From positions 1-64,000 of the forward strand of contig JAAFJU010000002.1 of the NCBI GenBank assembly GCA_013298165.1: a stretch of DNA of 64,000 nt, read 5' to 3'. Origin of the DNA: Synechococcales cyanobacterium bin31.maxbin.ball.101 (lineage in GTDB: Bacteria > Cyanobacteriota > Cyanobacteriia > Leptolyngbyales > Leptolyngbyaceae). The translations under genes were made by a program, and so were the position numbers. Position 1 is the first letter of the stretch. Every line of letters begins with the position of its first letter. Under the pieces are notes generated by a model. That model made no database searches. It saw only the letters and a program-made list of their open reading frames with translations, and was not told the origin of the DNA. Positions 45,404-56,024 of this stretch are shown piece after piece.

Positions 45404-46039
45404 TCACCAAATTCGACTCATGCTCAATATAAACCCCGGCATCACGTCGCCACAATCAATCGAATTTGGTGAATCCAAAACCACTGCATCTCGCTCAGGA
45501 CGATAAACTTCAATCTGTCTGTTTTTGGGATTGATCAATAACCCCAGTCTTACTCCTAGCCGTCGATATTCTTCCATCTTTTCCTGCAACGGTTTCAGAT
45601 TGTCTGTAGCGGATCGCAGCTCAATGACAAAATCAGGGACGATCGGAATAAACCCAACAATCTTCACCCCTTCCAATCGCGACTTTTCAATCCAAGACAC
45701 ATCCGGTGACATCTTTCCGCCCCCGATCTGGGTGAAATCATAGCCTGTCGATGAGTCAAAGGCTTCACCTAGATTCGATTGTCGGTTCCAAATCTCAACA
45801 TCAGCCCCTAAGCTCATATTTCTTTTCCCACTTTCACCACCTGCTGGAGGCGTAATAATCAACTCTCCTTCTTTCGTTAACTCAAGGCGTAAATCTGGGT
45901 TCTGAAGGCAGAGCCGATCGAAATGTTCTGGTGTCACGATCAACTTGACATCGCTAACATCCAAGAGCCATGGCTGATGTGCGATGGTCTGCGATCGTTC
46001 TTCAAGCATCGATTCAGTAGGAATAGCGGCAACGGTCAT
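45404..46039 (-). CDS. Uma2-family (DUF820) nuclease-like protein
   Basis: 211 residues from ATG 46039; the frame extends four codons upstream. LTKEGELIITPPAGGESGKRN, MSPDVSWIEKSRL (Asp) and VPDFVIELRSATDNLKPLQEKMEEYRRLGVRLGLLINPKNRQIEVYRP are the full Uma2 signature. It is the best-conserved member in the window. No tail. Confidence 0.93.
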   Translation of the reverse strand: MTVAAIPTESMLEERSQTIAHQPWLLDVSDVKLIVTPEHFDRLCLQNPDLRLELTKEGELIITPPAGGESGKRNMSLGADVEIWNRQSNLGEAFDSSTGYDFTQIGGGKMSPDVSWIEKSRLEGVKIVGFIPIVPDFVIELRSATDNLKPLQEKMEEYRRLGVRLGLLINPKNRQIEVYRPERDAVVLDSPNSIDCGDVMPGFILSMSRIW

Positions 46040-46204
46040 AAAAACCTCCAACGATCGGTGGGAGTTCGATCCTAGCGGTCTTATTATATCATTCTCGAAA
46101 GCCAGCTCGAATGATCGTACTTGGCCTGATTTGTCTTCGGTAAAACTGTCAGACGATCGGGTAAAATTGGGATATCAATTAATCGCGGAAGGTCGCTAAT
46201 CATC

Positions 46205-47396
46205 GTGACTCCACCCAGTTCTCCCACAAAACATCCTCGTCTCCTATCCTTTACTCTGGATGGTTGGGATGTTTTGGGCGATCGGGTTTCGGTGACATTG
46301 AGTGATGGTGTTGCAGTACTGGTAGGCCGTAATGGGGCTGGGAAGTCTGCAATTTTGGAAGGATTACAGAGAATATCCTTGTATGCGATCGAAGTCGGCA
46401 TATTTGTATATCACTCGATTGATAGAGAAAGTCTTCCAACAATATTAGAGCTTGATATCTTAACCCCAACTAATCGTCAAATCAGATACAACTATGAACT
46501 ACTTACATCCGAAAATGAAGATATTTCAGATTCTATAAGTGATGAAGGAACATCTTGCTCTTGGAATGACAGTTGTCATTATTTAGATGGACAAAAAGAA
46601 CTTATTTGGAAAACTTTAAATGGGAAAACAACGTTATCCGGTCGTGAAATTCCTACTATTTTAGGGATCACTTCTTCAGTTCGACAATTTAATTTTCCAA
46701 AGCAACCACAAGTAGATTTGCCGGATGAAGCTGGATGGGTCTATTCTGTATTGAAGGGAATAAATTTCATCCAGGCCACCCAGACTCGTCATACTCCTAT
46801 CTTTCAGACTCGTGAACGGAGATTATCGTTTCTGAGCATTTCAAAGAAAGGTATTCGTTTTCCATCCAGTTTACCTGATGAACTTTCCGCTAAAATTTTT
46901 CGAATGAAATCAGAAGTGAGAGAAGAACTAGAGCTGATTTGTCAACGGGTTGGTTTAGGGCAGAAGATATTAGTAAAAGAATCTGCTATGGGTGAGCAAA
47001 TTAATGATGAGTTCATCGCTTCAATCTCATTAGATGGTGTGAATTTCGGACTACTTTCTGACGGTACACTTCGAGTTTTATCTATTTTAATTGGGATTAT
47101 TGATTCATCTTCGAGTTCGACGATCATTATCGAAGAGCCTGAAGTACACATTCATCCTGCAATGCTAGAAAAGCTGCTCAATGAGATTGAATCCTATACC
47201 TATGGTGATGGTTTATTGATGTCAACACAGTCTCCACAGGTGGTTGCTTGGACAAGTCCAGATAAGATTAATTTAGTCCATCGATCGGATGGAAAAACGA
47301 TCGTTCGGAAGTTGGGAGCGGTCGAAATTCAAAATGTTATTGAGTACCTTTCTGAGGAAGGTAGTTTAGGCGAATGGCTATATAGCGGGATTGTCG

Positions 47397-47404
<8 letters not shown>
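46205..47404 (+). CDS. AAA-15/21-type ATPase of a candidate two-gene defence system
   Basis: 399 residues, GTG start. Walker A VGRNGAGKSA (40-49), an ABC-like signature (LLSDGTLRVL, about 275), Walker B with catalytic Glu IIIEEPEVHIHP (307-318) and a switch STQSPQ (340-345) place it in the OLD/RecF-like AAA_15/AAA_21 group. The middle (60-240) is divergent and rich in Ser. The gene overlaps the next by eight bases (ATGAGTAA). Stretch 46400-47270 is AT-rich with no CGATCG word, unlike neighbours, suggesting transfer. Confidence 0.85.
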
Positions 47405-49362
<1,958 letters not shown>

Positions 49363-49830
49363 CTAAAAATCGTCATCATCATCCCCACAGCTATCCCAGC
49401 CCGACGACAGCACATCCGCCACCACCGCATCCAAAGCCGCCCGATCGATCGCCCGATCGCCCACAGTCCTCAACAAACTCCCCACAGGAATCAACCGCAG
49501 ACAGCGATCGTCCTGCATCAGATCAAAAAAGCACTGGCCCGCCTCCGTCCCCGCCGGAACCGATCGGCCCAACTGCACATAATCAAAACTCGCCACATTG
49601 AGATAGATTGAGCCATTAGAGACCATCGTTGCACTAGAGGCTTCATTAAAAACCTCCACAACACAGCCCTCACCATGACTCACCATCTCCCCATCCTGGA
49701 AAAACACATACTTCACTCGGCTCAGATCGCCCAGCAACCGTTGCATATCCCGTTTGTCCACCAAAAGACCCGCATCCACAATACAGGGAGCTGGACGCCT
49801 GACACCGCGTGAAATAAACTCGTGACTCAT
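49363..49830 (-). CDS. Conserved cyanobacterial hypothetical protein with acidic tail
   Basis: 155 residues from ATG 49830. The body (SRVKYVFFQDGEMVSHGEGCVVEVFNEASSATMVSNGSIYLNVASFDYVQL) is mostly beta strand, and the end is CGDDDDDF. No membrane segment. I recognise no function; codon use and composition match the neighbours. Confidence 0.7.
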   Translation of the reverse strand: MSHEFISRGVRRPAPCIVDAGLLVDKRDMQRLLGDLSRVKYVFFQDGEMVSHGEGCVVEVFNEASSATMVSNGSIYLNVASFDYVQLGRSVPAGTEAGQCFFDLMQDDRCLRLIPVGSLLRTVGDRAIDRAALDAVVADVLSSGWDSCGDDDDDF

Positions 49831-50021
49831 AGCCAAAAAACTGCAAAATCCTAGAGAATAAAACCAAACTTGCTCATGCTGTTCGACTTATCAAGCCGAT
49901 CGTCCCCTTAAAACAGGTTTCGATCGTCTGAGTCATCGACTCTCTTCTATATTCTGGCACAGCACTCAAATCGCGCCACTATTTTACGAATCTCATCCTA
50001 AACATAAAGAATCATTCACCC

Positions 50022-50804
50022 ATGTATCGACTTCTCCGGGCATTCATTCAGAAATTTTTAGGCGCGATCGTCTTCTATACCCAGATCCCCTTACCCCACA
50101 GCCTGCCCCTCGACTTCGACGGGATCGCGAGGTTTGCGCCGTTGGTGGGGATGGGGATTGGGGGGATTTTGGTCTTGGTGGCTGGGCTACTGCTGGGGTT
50201 AACCCCGATCGCACCGCTTCTACTCGCCACAATTGTGACGGCTTTGTGGGTCTGGATTACGGGGGCGTTGCATTTGGATGGGGCGATGGATACGGCGGAT
50301 GGGTTGGCCTGTATGGACCGCGATCGGCGACTGGATGTGATGCGGGATCCCCATAATGGGGCCTTTGGGATTTTGACGGGGATCGTGATTTTGATGCTGA
50401 AGACGGCGGCGATGGTTCCGGATACGGCGGCGCTTTATAGTCCGGTGATATGGGCGTTGCCGTTGGTCTGTGGCTGGGCGCGCTGGGGACAGTTGATTGC
50501 GATCGTGCGGTTTCCTTATTTACGGGCGGAAGGAAAAGGTAAGTTGCACAAGACGGCGATTCGCGGGTTTCGGGATGCGCTGCCGAGTTTGTTGATTTTG
50601 CTTAGTGGGCAATTGGTGGCGTACTACTGGGGAGTTCTGTCCTTGGAACAGACGGTGATGATGCCGATCGCCGCTTTATTTTTTAGTTGGAGCTTTTCGA
50701 CTTGGATCGATTCCAAGTTTGATGGTCATACGGGGGATACTTACGGGGCGATCGTGGAATGGAATGAAACCTTCTTGCTGTGCGTTCTGGCGTTAACGTC
50801 TTAA
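50022..50804 (+). CDS. cobS: Adenosylcobinamide-GDP ribazoletransferase (cobalamin synthase)
   Basis: 260 residues, polytopic (about six hydrophobic helices). The family motifs FYTQIPLP, ARFAPLVGMGIG and GALHLDGAMDTADGLACM with acidic residues binding Mg, DVMRDPHNGAFG are intact. It joins adenosylcobinamide-GDP with alpha-ribazole (or the adenine equivalent for pseudocobalamin) in the membrane. Monocistronic; an inverted repeat follows. Confidence 0.94.
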   Translation: MYRLLRAFIQKFLGAIVFYTQIPLPHSLPLDFDGIARFAPLVGMGIGGILVLVAGLLLGLTPIAPLLLATIVTALWVWITGALHLDGAMDTADGLACMDRDRRLDVMRDPHNGAFGILTGIVILMLKTAAMVPDTAALYSPVIWALPLVCGWARWGQLIAIVRFPYLRAEGKGKLHKTAIRGFRDALPSLLILLSGQLVAYYWGVLSLEQTVMMPIAALFFSWSFSTWIDSKFDGHTGDTYGAIVEWNETFLLCVLALTS

Positions 50805-50806
50805 TG

Positions 50807-50833
50807 TCGAGGACTGAGCGGAGTCGAAGTCCG
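50807..50833. repeat. Inverted-repeat copy after cobS
   Basis: TCGAGGACTGAGCGGAGTCG then AAGTCCGG: a copy of the dispersed CTGAGCGGAGTCGAAG family between convergent genes, where it may end transcription. Confidence 0.8.
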
Positions 50834-50844
50834 GCTTGTATTGA

Positions 50845-51696
50845 TTAGGGCAACTTGGCTCCGCAGCGCTTGCAAAATTTGGCATCCCCGTCATGGGCCA
50901 GCCAGCCGCAGGATTCGCACACTAGTTCGACTTGGCCCTCCGTCTTCACCAACTGCCGAATCAAATCTCCCAACTGCCAAGGAATCAACACCACCCCCGT
51001 CAAAATTGCGACCACCGTAATTCCCCGCCCCAACTGCGACTTCGGCGTAATATCCCCAAAGCCTGCCGTCGTCACGGTAGAAACGCAGAAGTAAATGGCA
51101 TCTAGAAAGGTCCGAAAGCCGGGATTTGTGGGATGTTCGACTTCATAAATGAGTCCAGCATAGACAAAGACGATCGACACCACGGTAAAAATAATCCGCG
51201 CAAAAATGGCTGCATCTTCGCCCGTCACATAGCCAAATACCGTCCGCCCACCCAAAAAACGGATCAGCTTTAAAATCCGAAACCATCGCAGAATTCGCAA
51301 AAATTCTACATTCCCAAACCCTAATAATGACGGCAAAATTGCCATGAGATCAATTAATGAAAACAGGCTAAATACGTATTTGAAACGCTTTTCTGCACAC
51401 CAAAATCGAAATAAATACTCCACCGTAAACAGCAATAAGATTCCCCGATCGCAGTTTTCTAAAACCGATCGTAGCCCCGGTGAAATGGCATAACTTTCCA
51501 CTACAAAAATGGCGGATGACACCAGCACAGCGCCTGTTAATCCCAGTGTTAAGGCTCGACCGATCGGCGTTTCGATATCATCTAGGTAGAATGCAATTTT
51601 CGATCGTAACCCCAGATTCTCTGACTCTTGAATCCCCGTTTCCTGTATATCCAAACTACAAAGCCTCCAAAATCCAAAATCCAAAATCCAAATCAT
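50845..51696 (-). CDS. Voltage-sensor-like ion channel with C-terminal zinc ribbon
   Basis: Up to 283 residues, ion_trans superfamily, with about six membrane helices. The fourth is RILRWFRILKLIR, charges every third residue as in a voltage sensor. The pore filter reads STVTTAGFGDITP, like K+-channel filters but with AGFGD. The tail is CESCGWLAHDGDAKFCKRCG, a C-x2-C...C-x2-C zinc ribbon. ATG 51696 overlaps the SIS stop (ATGA); the first 14 residues come from an ATTTTGG repeat, so TTG 51654 after GGAGG is an alternative start. Confidence 0.85.
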   Translation of the reverse strand: MIWILDFGFWRLCSLDIQETGIQESENLGLRSKIAFYLDDIETPIGRALTLGLTGAVLVSSAIFVVESYAISPGLRSVLENCDRGILLLFTVEYLFRFWCAEKRFKYVFSLFSLIDLMAILPSLLGFGNVEFLRILRWFRILKLIRFLGGRTVFGYVTGEDAAIFARIIFTVVSIVFVYAGLIYEVEHPTNPGFRTFLDAIYFCVSTVTTAGFGDITPKSQLGRGITVVAILTGVVLIPWQLGDLIRQLVKTEGQVELVCESCGWLAHDGDAKFCKRCGAKLP

Positions 51697-52778
51697 CCAA
51701 TAAACTTCGTCAAATACCTAGGCTGATCTACGTCCAAGTCAAGCGATCGCGCCCAATCGTACGCCAAGAGTTGCAAGGGTAACACCATCAAAAATGGCAT
51801 CAACCAATCGGCAATCGGTTCGACTTCCAATACTTCATCGAGTCCCGGCAGCAAGCCATGATCGCGTGGCCCAATGCCAATGATATAACTCCCAAAAGAG
51901 CGAAATCGATCGAGATCCGATCGAATCTTTTGATCTGACAGCGTAGAACTCGTCATCAACGCAATCACGGGAAACCCCGGTTTCAAAATGGCCATGGGAC
52001 CGTGACAAAAATCTCCCGCCCCAAACCCCTCTGCATGAACGTAGCAGGTTTCCTTGAGTTTTAGCGCTCCTTCGAGGGCGATCGGCTGCATCAAGGCTCG
52101 CCCCAACAGCACCACGGATTCCCTCATCATCCAGTCTAACCCCCAGCCCTCTCCGACCGCTTGAGTTTTGAGTTCAGTCAGGGTGGTTTCGATCGCTTTG
52201 GGAAGCTGGGCAAGGTCCGATCGTAATGCCGCCGCCCTCGTCAAATCCACAATCCCCCTCGATTGGGCTAAATCCACCGCTAGCCGAGCTAAGACTGCTA
52301 ACTGCGCAGTAAAGCTCTTCGTTGCTGCCACTGCTCCCTCGACTCCGGCGGGCGTGACAATGCCTGCATCGGCCATCTGGACTAACGGCGAAGCCTCGAC
52401 ATTGGCGATCGCGAGTACTTTGAATTCACCAGGATGACTCGTTTGGATCTGCGCTAGAGCTTCTAACAAATCTTTGGTCTTGCCGGATTGGCTGAGGGCG
52501 ACGATCGTGGTGCCCGGTTCGAGGAGAGGGGGGCGATCGGTCCATTCTGCGGCATCTAGGACTCGGGTGGGGAGCTTTGTGAGGGATTCAAACCAGTGTT
52601 GGGCGACGAGGGCGGCGTGACGACTGGAGCCACAGGCGAGGAGGACCAATCGTTGCGTTGACGTGGGATCTTGGAGCCAGTCTGGCAACGGCAAATCCAT
52701 GGCTAAGCAATCCGCCACGACCTGCGGCTGCTGCCAGATGTTTTGCAACATCACCGAATCCTTTGCAAAATCGCTCAT
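51693..52778 (-). CDS. GlmS-like SIS-domain protein (no glutaminase domain)
   Basis: 361 residues. Two SIS sugar-isomerase domains: LLACGSSRHAALVAQHW, ALSQSGKTKDLLEAL, VLLGRALMQPIALEGALKLKETCYVHAEGFGAGDFCHGP and the DVDQPRYLTK end, as in the isomerase half of GlmS. The N-terminal glutamine amidotransferase is absent (MLQNIWQQP start). Likely a sugar-phosphate isomerase or aldose-ketose enzyme; substrate not known. The stop overlaps the channel start by four bases. Confidence 0.87.
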   Translation of the reverse strand: MSDFAKDSVMLQNIWQQPQVVADCLAMDLPLPDWLQDPTSTQRLVLLACGSSRHAALVAQHWFESLTKLPTRVLDAAEWTDRPPLLEPGTTIVALSQSGKTKDLLEALAQIQTSHPGEFKVLAIANVEASPLVQMADAGIVTPAGVEGAVAATKSFTAQLAVLARLAVDLAQSRGIVDLTRAAALRSDLAQLPKAIETTLTELKTQAVGEGWGLDWMMRESVVLLGRALMQPIALEGALKLKETCYVHAEGFGAGDFCHGPMAILKPGFPVIALMTSSTLSDQKIRSDLDRFRSFGSYIIGIGPRDHGLLPGLDEVLEVEPIADWLMPFLMVLPLQLLAYDWARSLDLDVDQPRYLTKFIG

Positions 52779-52827
52779 AATGTAAACCGCTCCTTTTCAG
52801 TGGTCCCATCAACGGTCCTCAACGCCC

Positions 52828-53217
52828 ATGCCCGGTTGGAAAATCTCAACAGAATTTAGTTTCTCCGCAGCCCATGTCATTAAAGACTACGACGGACCCT
52901 GTGGTCGAATGCATGGTCATAACTATCTGGTCCGCATTGAAGCCAAAAGCGATCGGCTCCACAGCTCCCAATACTGCCCAAACCCTGTCATGGTAGCGGA
53001 TTATCGCACCTTAAAATGGGCCAAAAAAGACGTGACTAAAGGCGGACTCGATCACTGCATCCTGAACGAAGTCATGCCCCCCGAATACGAGACTACGGCT
53101 GAAATGATCGCCCAATACATCTACGACAAAACCAAAAAAATGCTCCCTGAAGGGATTTCTCTGACGATCGCCATCTCCGAATCCCCCAACGCCTGGGCCT
53201 ATTACGGCGACGACTAA
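52828..53217 (+). CDS. queD: 6-carboxytetrahydropterin synthase
   Basis: 129 residues. FSAAHVIKDYDGPCGRMHGHNY contains the zinc His set (H-x..HGH) and catalytic Cys. DHCILNEV and ISESPNAWAYYGDD are typical. QueD makes CPH4 from dihydroneopterin triphosphate for queuosine. queE is 47 bases downstream, probably one operon. Confidence 0.92.
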   Translation: MPGWKISTEFSFSAAHVIKDYDGPCGRMHGHNYLVRIEAKSDRLHSSQYCPNPVMVADYRTLKWAKKDVTKGGLDHCILNEVMPPEYETTAEMIAQYIYDKTKKMLPEGISLTIAISESPNAWAYYGDD

Positions 53218-53264
53218 CCTATTCGGGGCTGGGAAAGCCAGCCCCTACAATTTTTCTTTTTCCC

Positions 53265-53864
53265 ATGACACAAATTTTACCGATCGTCGAAACCTTCCAC
53301 TCCGTCCAAGGCGAAGGCGCATGGTGCGGAACCAACGCCTACTTCATCCGCCTTGCCCTCTGCGACGTGGGTTGTCCCTGGTGCGATACCAAGATTTCTT
53401 GGAGCGATAAAAATCATCCTAAGATTTCGATCGACCAACTCACCCATCAAGCCAAAGCTACAAACCCCCACTTCGTCGTCATCACAGGCGGCGAACCGTT
53501 GATTCATGATTTGACAGAACTCACCCACGCCCTCAAATCTGAAACCCTCCGCACTCACCTCGAAACCTCCGGCTCCCATCCCTACTCCGGCACCTTCGAC
53601 TGGATCACCCTCTCCCCAAAACCGTTCAAACCTCCCATCGGCGACATTTACGATCATGCCCACGAACTCAAACTGATTATCTCCCAACCCGAAGACTTCG
53701 CCTGGGCCGAAACCCAATCAAACCTCACCAATCCCGAAGCCGTCCGCTACCTCCAACCCGAATGGAATAGCCCCGACAGCCAAACCCTCGTCTTCAACTA
53801 CGTCCTAAAAAATCCCCAATGGCGCATCAGCCTCCAAACCCACAAACTCCTAGGCGTCCAATAA
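53265..53864 (+). CDS. queE: 7-carboxy-7-deazaguanine synthase
   Basis: 199 residues. Radical-SAM Cys triad C33-x3-C37-x2-C40 (LCDVGCPWCDT) and the SAM-binding TGGEPLIH are intact. QueE converts CPH4 to CDG, using [4Fe-4S] and SAM. It follows queD in the same orientation; tgt at 48 kb completes the modification. Confidence 0.93.
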   Translation: MTQILPIVETFHSVQGEGAWCGTNAYFIRLALCDVGCPWCDTKISWSDKNHPKISIDQLTHQAKATNPHFVVITGGEPLIHDLTELTHALKSETLRTHLETSGSHPYSGTFDWITLSPKPFKPPIGDIYDHAHELKLIISQPEDFAWAETQSNLTNPEAVRYLQPEWNSPDSQTLVFNYVLKNPQWRISLQTHKLLGVQ

Positions 53865-53865
53865 A

Positions 53866-53963
53866 CCCGAGTCGCAAACCGATCGAACCCGAGTCGCAAA
53901 CCGATCGAACCCGAGTCGCAAACCAATCGAACCCGAGTCGCGGGCTGAGCGGAGTCGAAGCCC
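53866..53963 (+). repeat. 22-bp tandem repeat ending in the dispersed inverted repeat
   Basis: CCCGAGTCGCAAACCGATCG recurs at 22-bp period three times (the third with CAATCG), then CCCGAGTCGCGGGCTGAGCGG carries the tract into a CTGAGCGGAGTCGAAGCCC copy. Located between queE and flv3. Confidence 0.9.
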
Positions 53964-54126
53964 AACTCATAGATTGAAATCTATGCAATCCTCTTCAGCC
54001 ATAAGCTAACCCAATGAATCCCCTCAGGCATTGCAACTTTACGTATCGCAACATCGGGATCAAAACGGTCATAATAGATTCATAAAGAAATCCAAAATAA
54101 TTAGTCGTTTAGAAGAGGTTAGTCCC

Positions 54127-55860
54127 ATGGTGTCATCCGTCGCAGCTCCAAAGAAAACCGCTCCCAAACAACGTCTGACGCTCCAACATTCTGAAATTGC
54201 TCCCGACACCACGGTGATCCGATCGCTCGACTGGGATCGCGATCGCTTCGACATCGAATTCGCCCTGCAAAACGGCACCACCTACAACTCCTTCCTGATT
54301 CGCGGCGAACAAACCGCCCTGATCGACACCTCCCACGCCAAATTTAAAGACACCTATCTCAAGCTCCTCACTGGACTGATTGATCCAAAAACGATCGACT
54401 ACTTGATCATCAGCCACACCGAACCCGACCACAGCGGCCTGGTCAAAGACGTGATTGCGCTGAATCCTGACATCGTCGTCGTCGGCGCAAAAGTGGCGCT
54501 GCAATTCCTCGACGACCTCGTGCATCAGCCCTACAACAAAAAAATGGTCAAAAGCGGCGAAAAGCTCGACCTCGGCAACGGTCACATCCTAGAGTTCATC
54601 TCCGCCCCAAATCTCCACTGGCCCGACACGATTTTCACCTACGACCACGCCACGCAGCACCTGTTCACCTGTGACGCCTTCGGGATGCACTACTGCGACG
54701 ACTCCACCTACGACGAAGATCTGGACCTGATCTCGGCGGACTATCGGATTTACTACGACTGCCTCATGGGTCCGAACGCGAAGTCGGTGCTGGGTGCGAT
54801 CAAACGGATGAACGAATTGCCTGGAGTCAAGACGATCGCCACGGGCCACGGTCCCCTGATCCAACATCACCTCGACGAACTCGTCGGACGCTACCAGACC
54901 TGGAGCAACGAAAAAGCCAAAGCCGCGAAAAACGTCGCGATCTTCTACGCTGCTGAATATGGTGATGCGGATCAGCTTTCCGGCTATCTCTCCAACGGGA
55001 TTTTAAAAACCGAAGTCCTAGTTGAATCCTTCGATTTGTCTACGGCGGAACTCACGGAAATCCGTCACGCTGTTGAACTCGCCAATGGCATCCTGATTGT
55101 GATGCCGCCCCAAGGCAATGACACCATTTCGATCGCCATCAGCACGATCGTCGCCGCCTCCAACAGCAAGCAAGCCTACGGACTCTGTGAATCCGGCGGA
55201 GACAATGATGAACCCGTTGCAACACTTCGTGCGCGGTTCCAGGAAGCAGGACTCACTGAAGCGTTTCCTCCGATCAAGCTGGAAAATGGCACAGGCACTG
55301 CGGTCTACAATCTCTGCGAAGAATCCGGCGTAGACATCGGCCAATGGCTGACCCGCGATCGTACCGTCCAACAAATGAAAGCCCTCGATGGCGATCTGGA
55401 CAAAGCCCTCGGTCGTCTCAGCGGTGGACTTTACATCGTCACCGCGCAAAAAGGTGACAGTCGCAGTGCGATGTTGGCGTCTTGGGTCTCCCAAGCGAGT
55501 TTCAAGCCCTTGGGGTTGACGATCGCCGTGGCCAAAGACCGGGCGATCGAATCCTTGATGCGGGTTGGCGATAGTTTTGTTCTGAACGTTTTGGAAGAGA
55601 ATAACTATCAACCCTTGATGAAGCATTTTCTGAAACGCTTTGGACCGGGGAGCGATCGCTTTGAAGGCATCGACATTCAAACGGCACAAAACGGCAGTCC
55701 CATTTTGACCACAGCCCTGGCCTACCTCGAATGTGAAGTCAAAACGCGAATGGAATGCAGTGATCACTGGTTAGTGTACGCCTCGGTTTCGATCGGGCGT
55801 CTCTCGAACTCAGAAGCCCGCACCGCCGTCCACCACCGGAAAGTTGGGAACCACTACTAA
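54127..55860 (+). CDS. flv3: Flavodiiron protein Flv3
   Basis: 577 residues from ATG 54127, with GAGG nine bases upstream; the frame stays open further back without support. The metallo-beta-lactamase-like domain keeps the diiron ligands: H97-x-E99-x-D101-H102, H164, D183 and H241. A flavodoxin domain and C-terminal flavin-reductase domain (GGLYIVTAQKG...MLASWVSQASF) follow, as in cyanobacterial class C FDPs. Sequence, including the KVGNHY end, matches Synechocystis Flv3. With Flv1 it reduces O2 to water after photosystem I. Confidence 0.95.
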   Translation: MVSSVAAPKKTAPKQRLTLQHSEIAPDTTVIRSLDWDRDRFDIEFALQNGTTYNSFLIRGEQTALIDTSHAKFKDTYLKLLTGLIDPKTIDYLIISHTEPDHSGLVKDVIALNPDIVVVGAKVALQFLDDLVHQPYNKKMVKSGEKLDLGNGHILEFISAPNLHWPDTIFTYDHATQHLFTCDAFGMHYCDDSTYDEDLDLISADYRIYYDCLMGPNAKSVLGAIKRMNELPGVKTIATGHGPLIQHHLDELVGRYQTWSNEKAKAAKNVAIFYAAEYGDADQLSGYLSNGILKTEVLVESFDLSTAELTEIRHAVELANGILIVMPPQGNDTISIAISTIVAASNSKQAYGLCESGGDNDEPVATLRARFQEAGLTEAFPPIKLENGTGTAVYNLCEESGVDIGQWLTRDRTVQQMKALDGDLDKALGRLSGGLYIVTAQKGDSRSAMLASWVSQASFKPLGLTIAVAKDRAIESLMRVGDSFVLNVLEENNYQPLMKHFLKRFGPGSDRFEGIDIQTAQNGSPILTTALAYLECEVKTRMECSDHWLVYASVSIGRLSNSEARTAVHHRKVGNHY

Positions 55861-56024
55861 GTCCCAAGCCGCTCCCAGCCAGGGTTCGGCTCCGCTCACC
55901 CTTCGATAGATGGGAACTGAATGACTCTGCTCACCCTCCGACCCACAACTACGGGGGCTGAGCGGAGTCAAAGCCCAAACCCCGCAGGCGACCCATAACA
56001 GCTCTAAAGGAAGGAACTACACCT
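55861..56024. repeat. flv3-flv1 spacer with inverted-repeat copies
   Basis: Copies at 55881-55902, a partial at 55921-55937 and one at 55953-55977. A ribosome site (AAGGAAGGA, about 56008-56016) precedes the flv1 ATG at 56025. Confidence 0.75.

Noticed and set aside
53866-53945. Possible CRISPR array
   Set aside because: Units are contiguous 22-mers without spacers and there are no cas genes.
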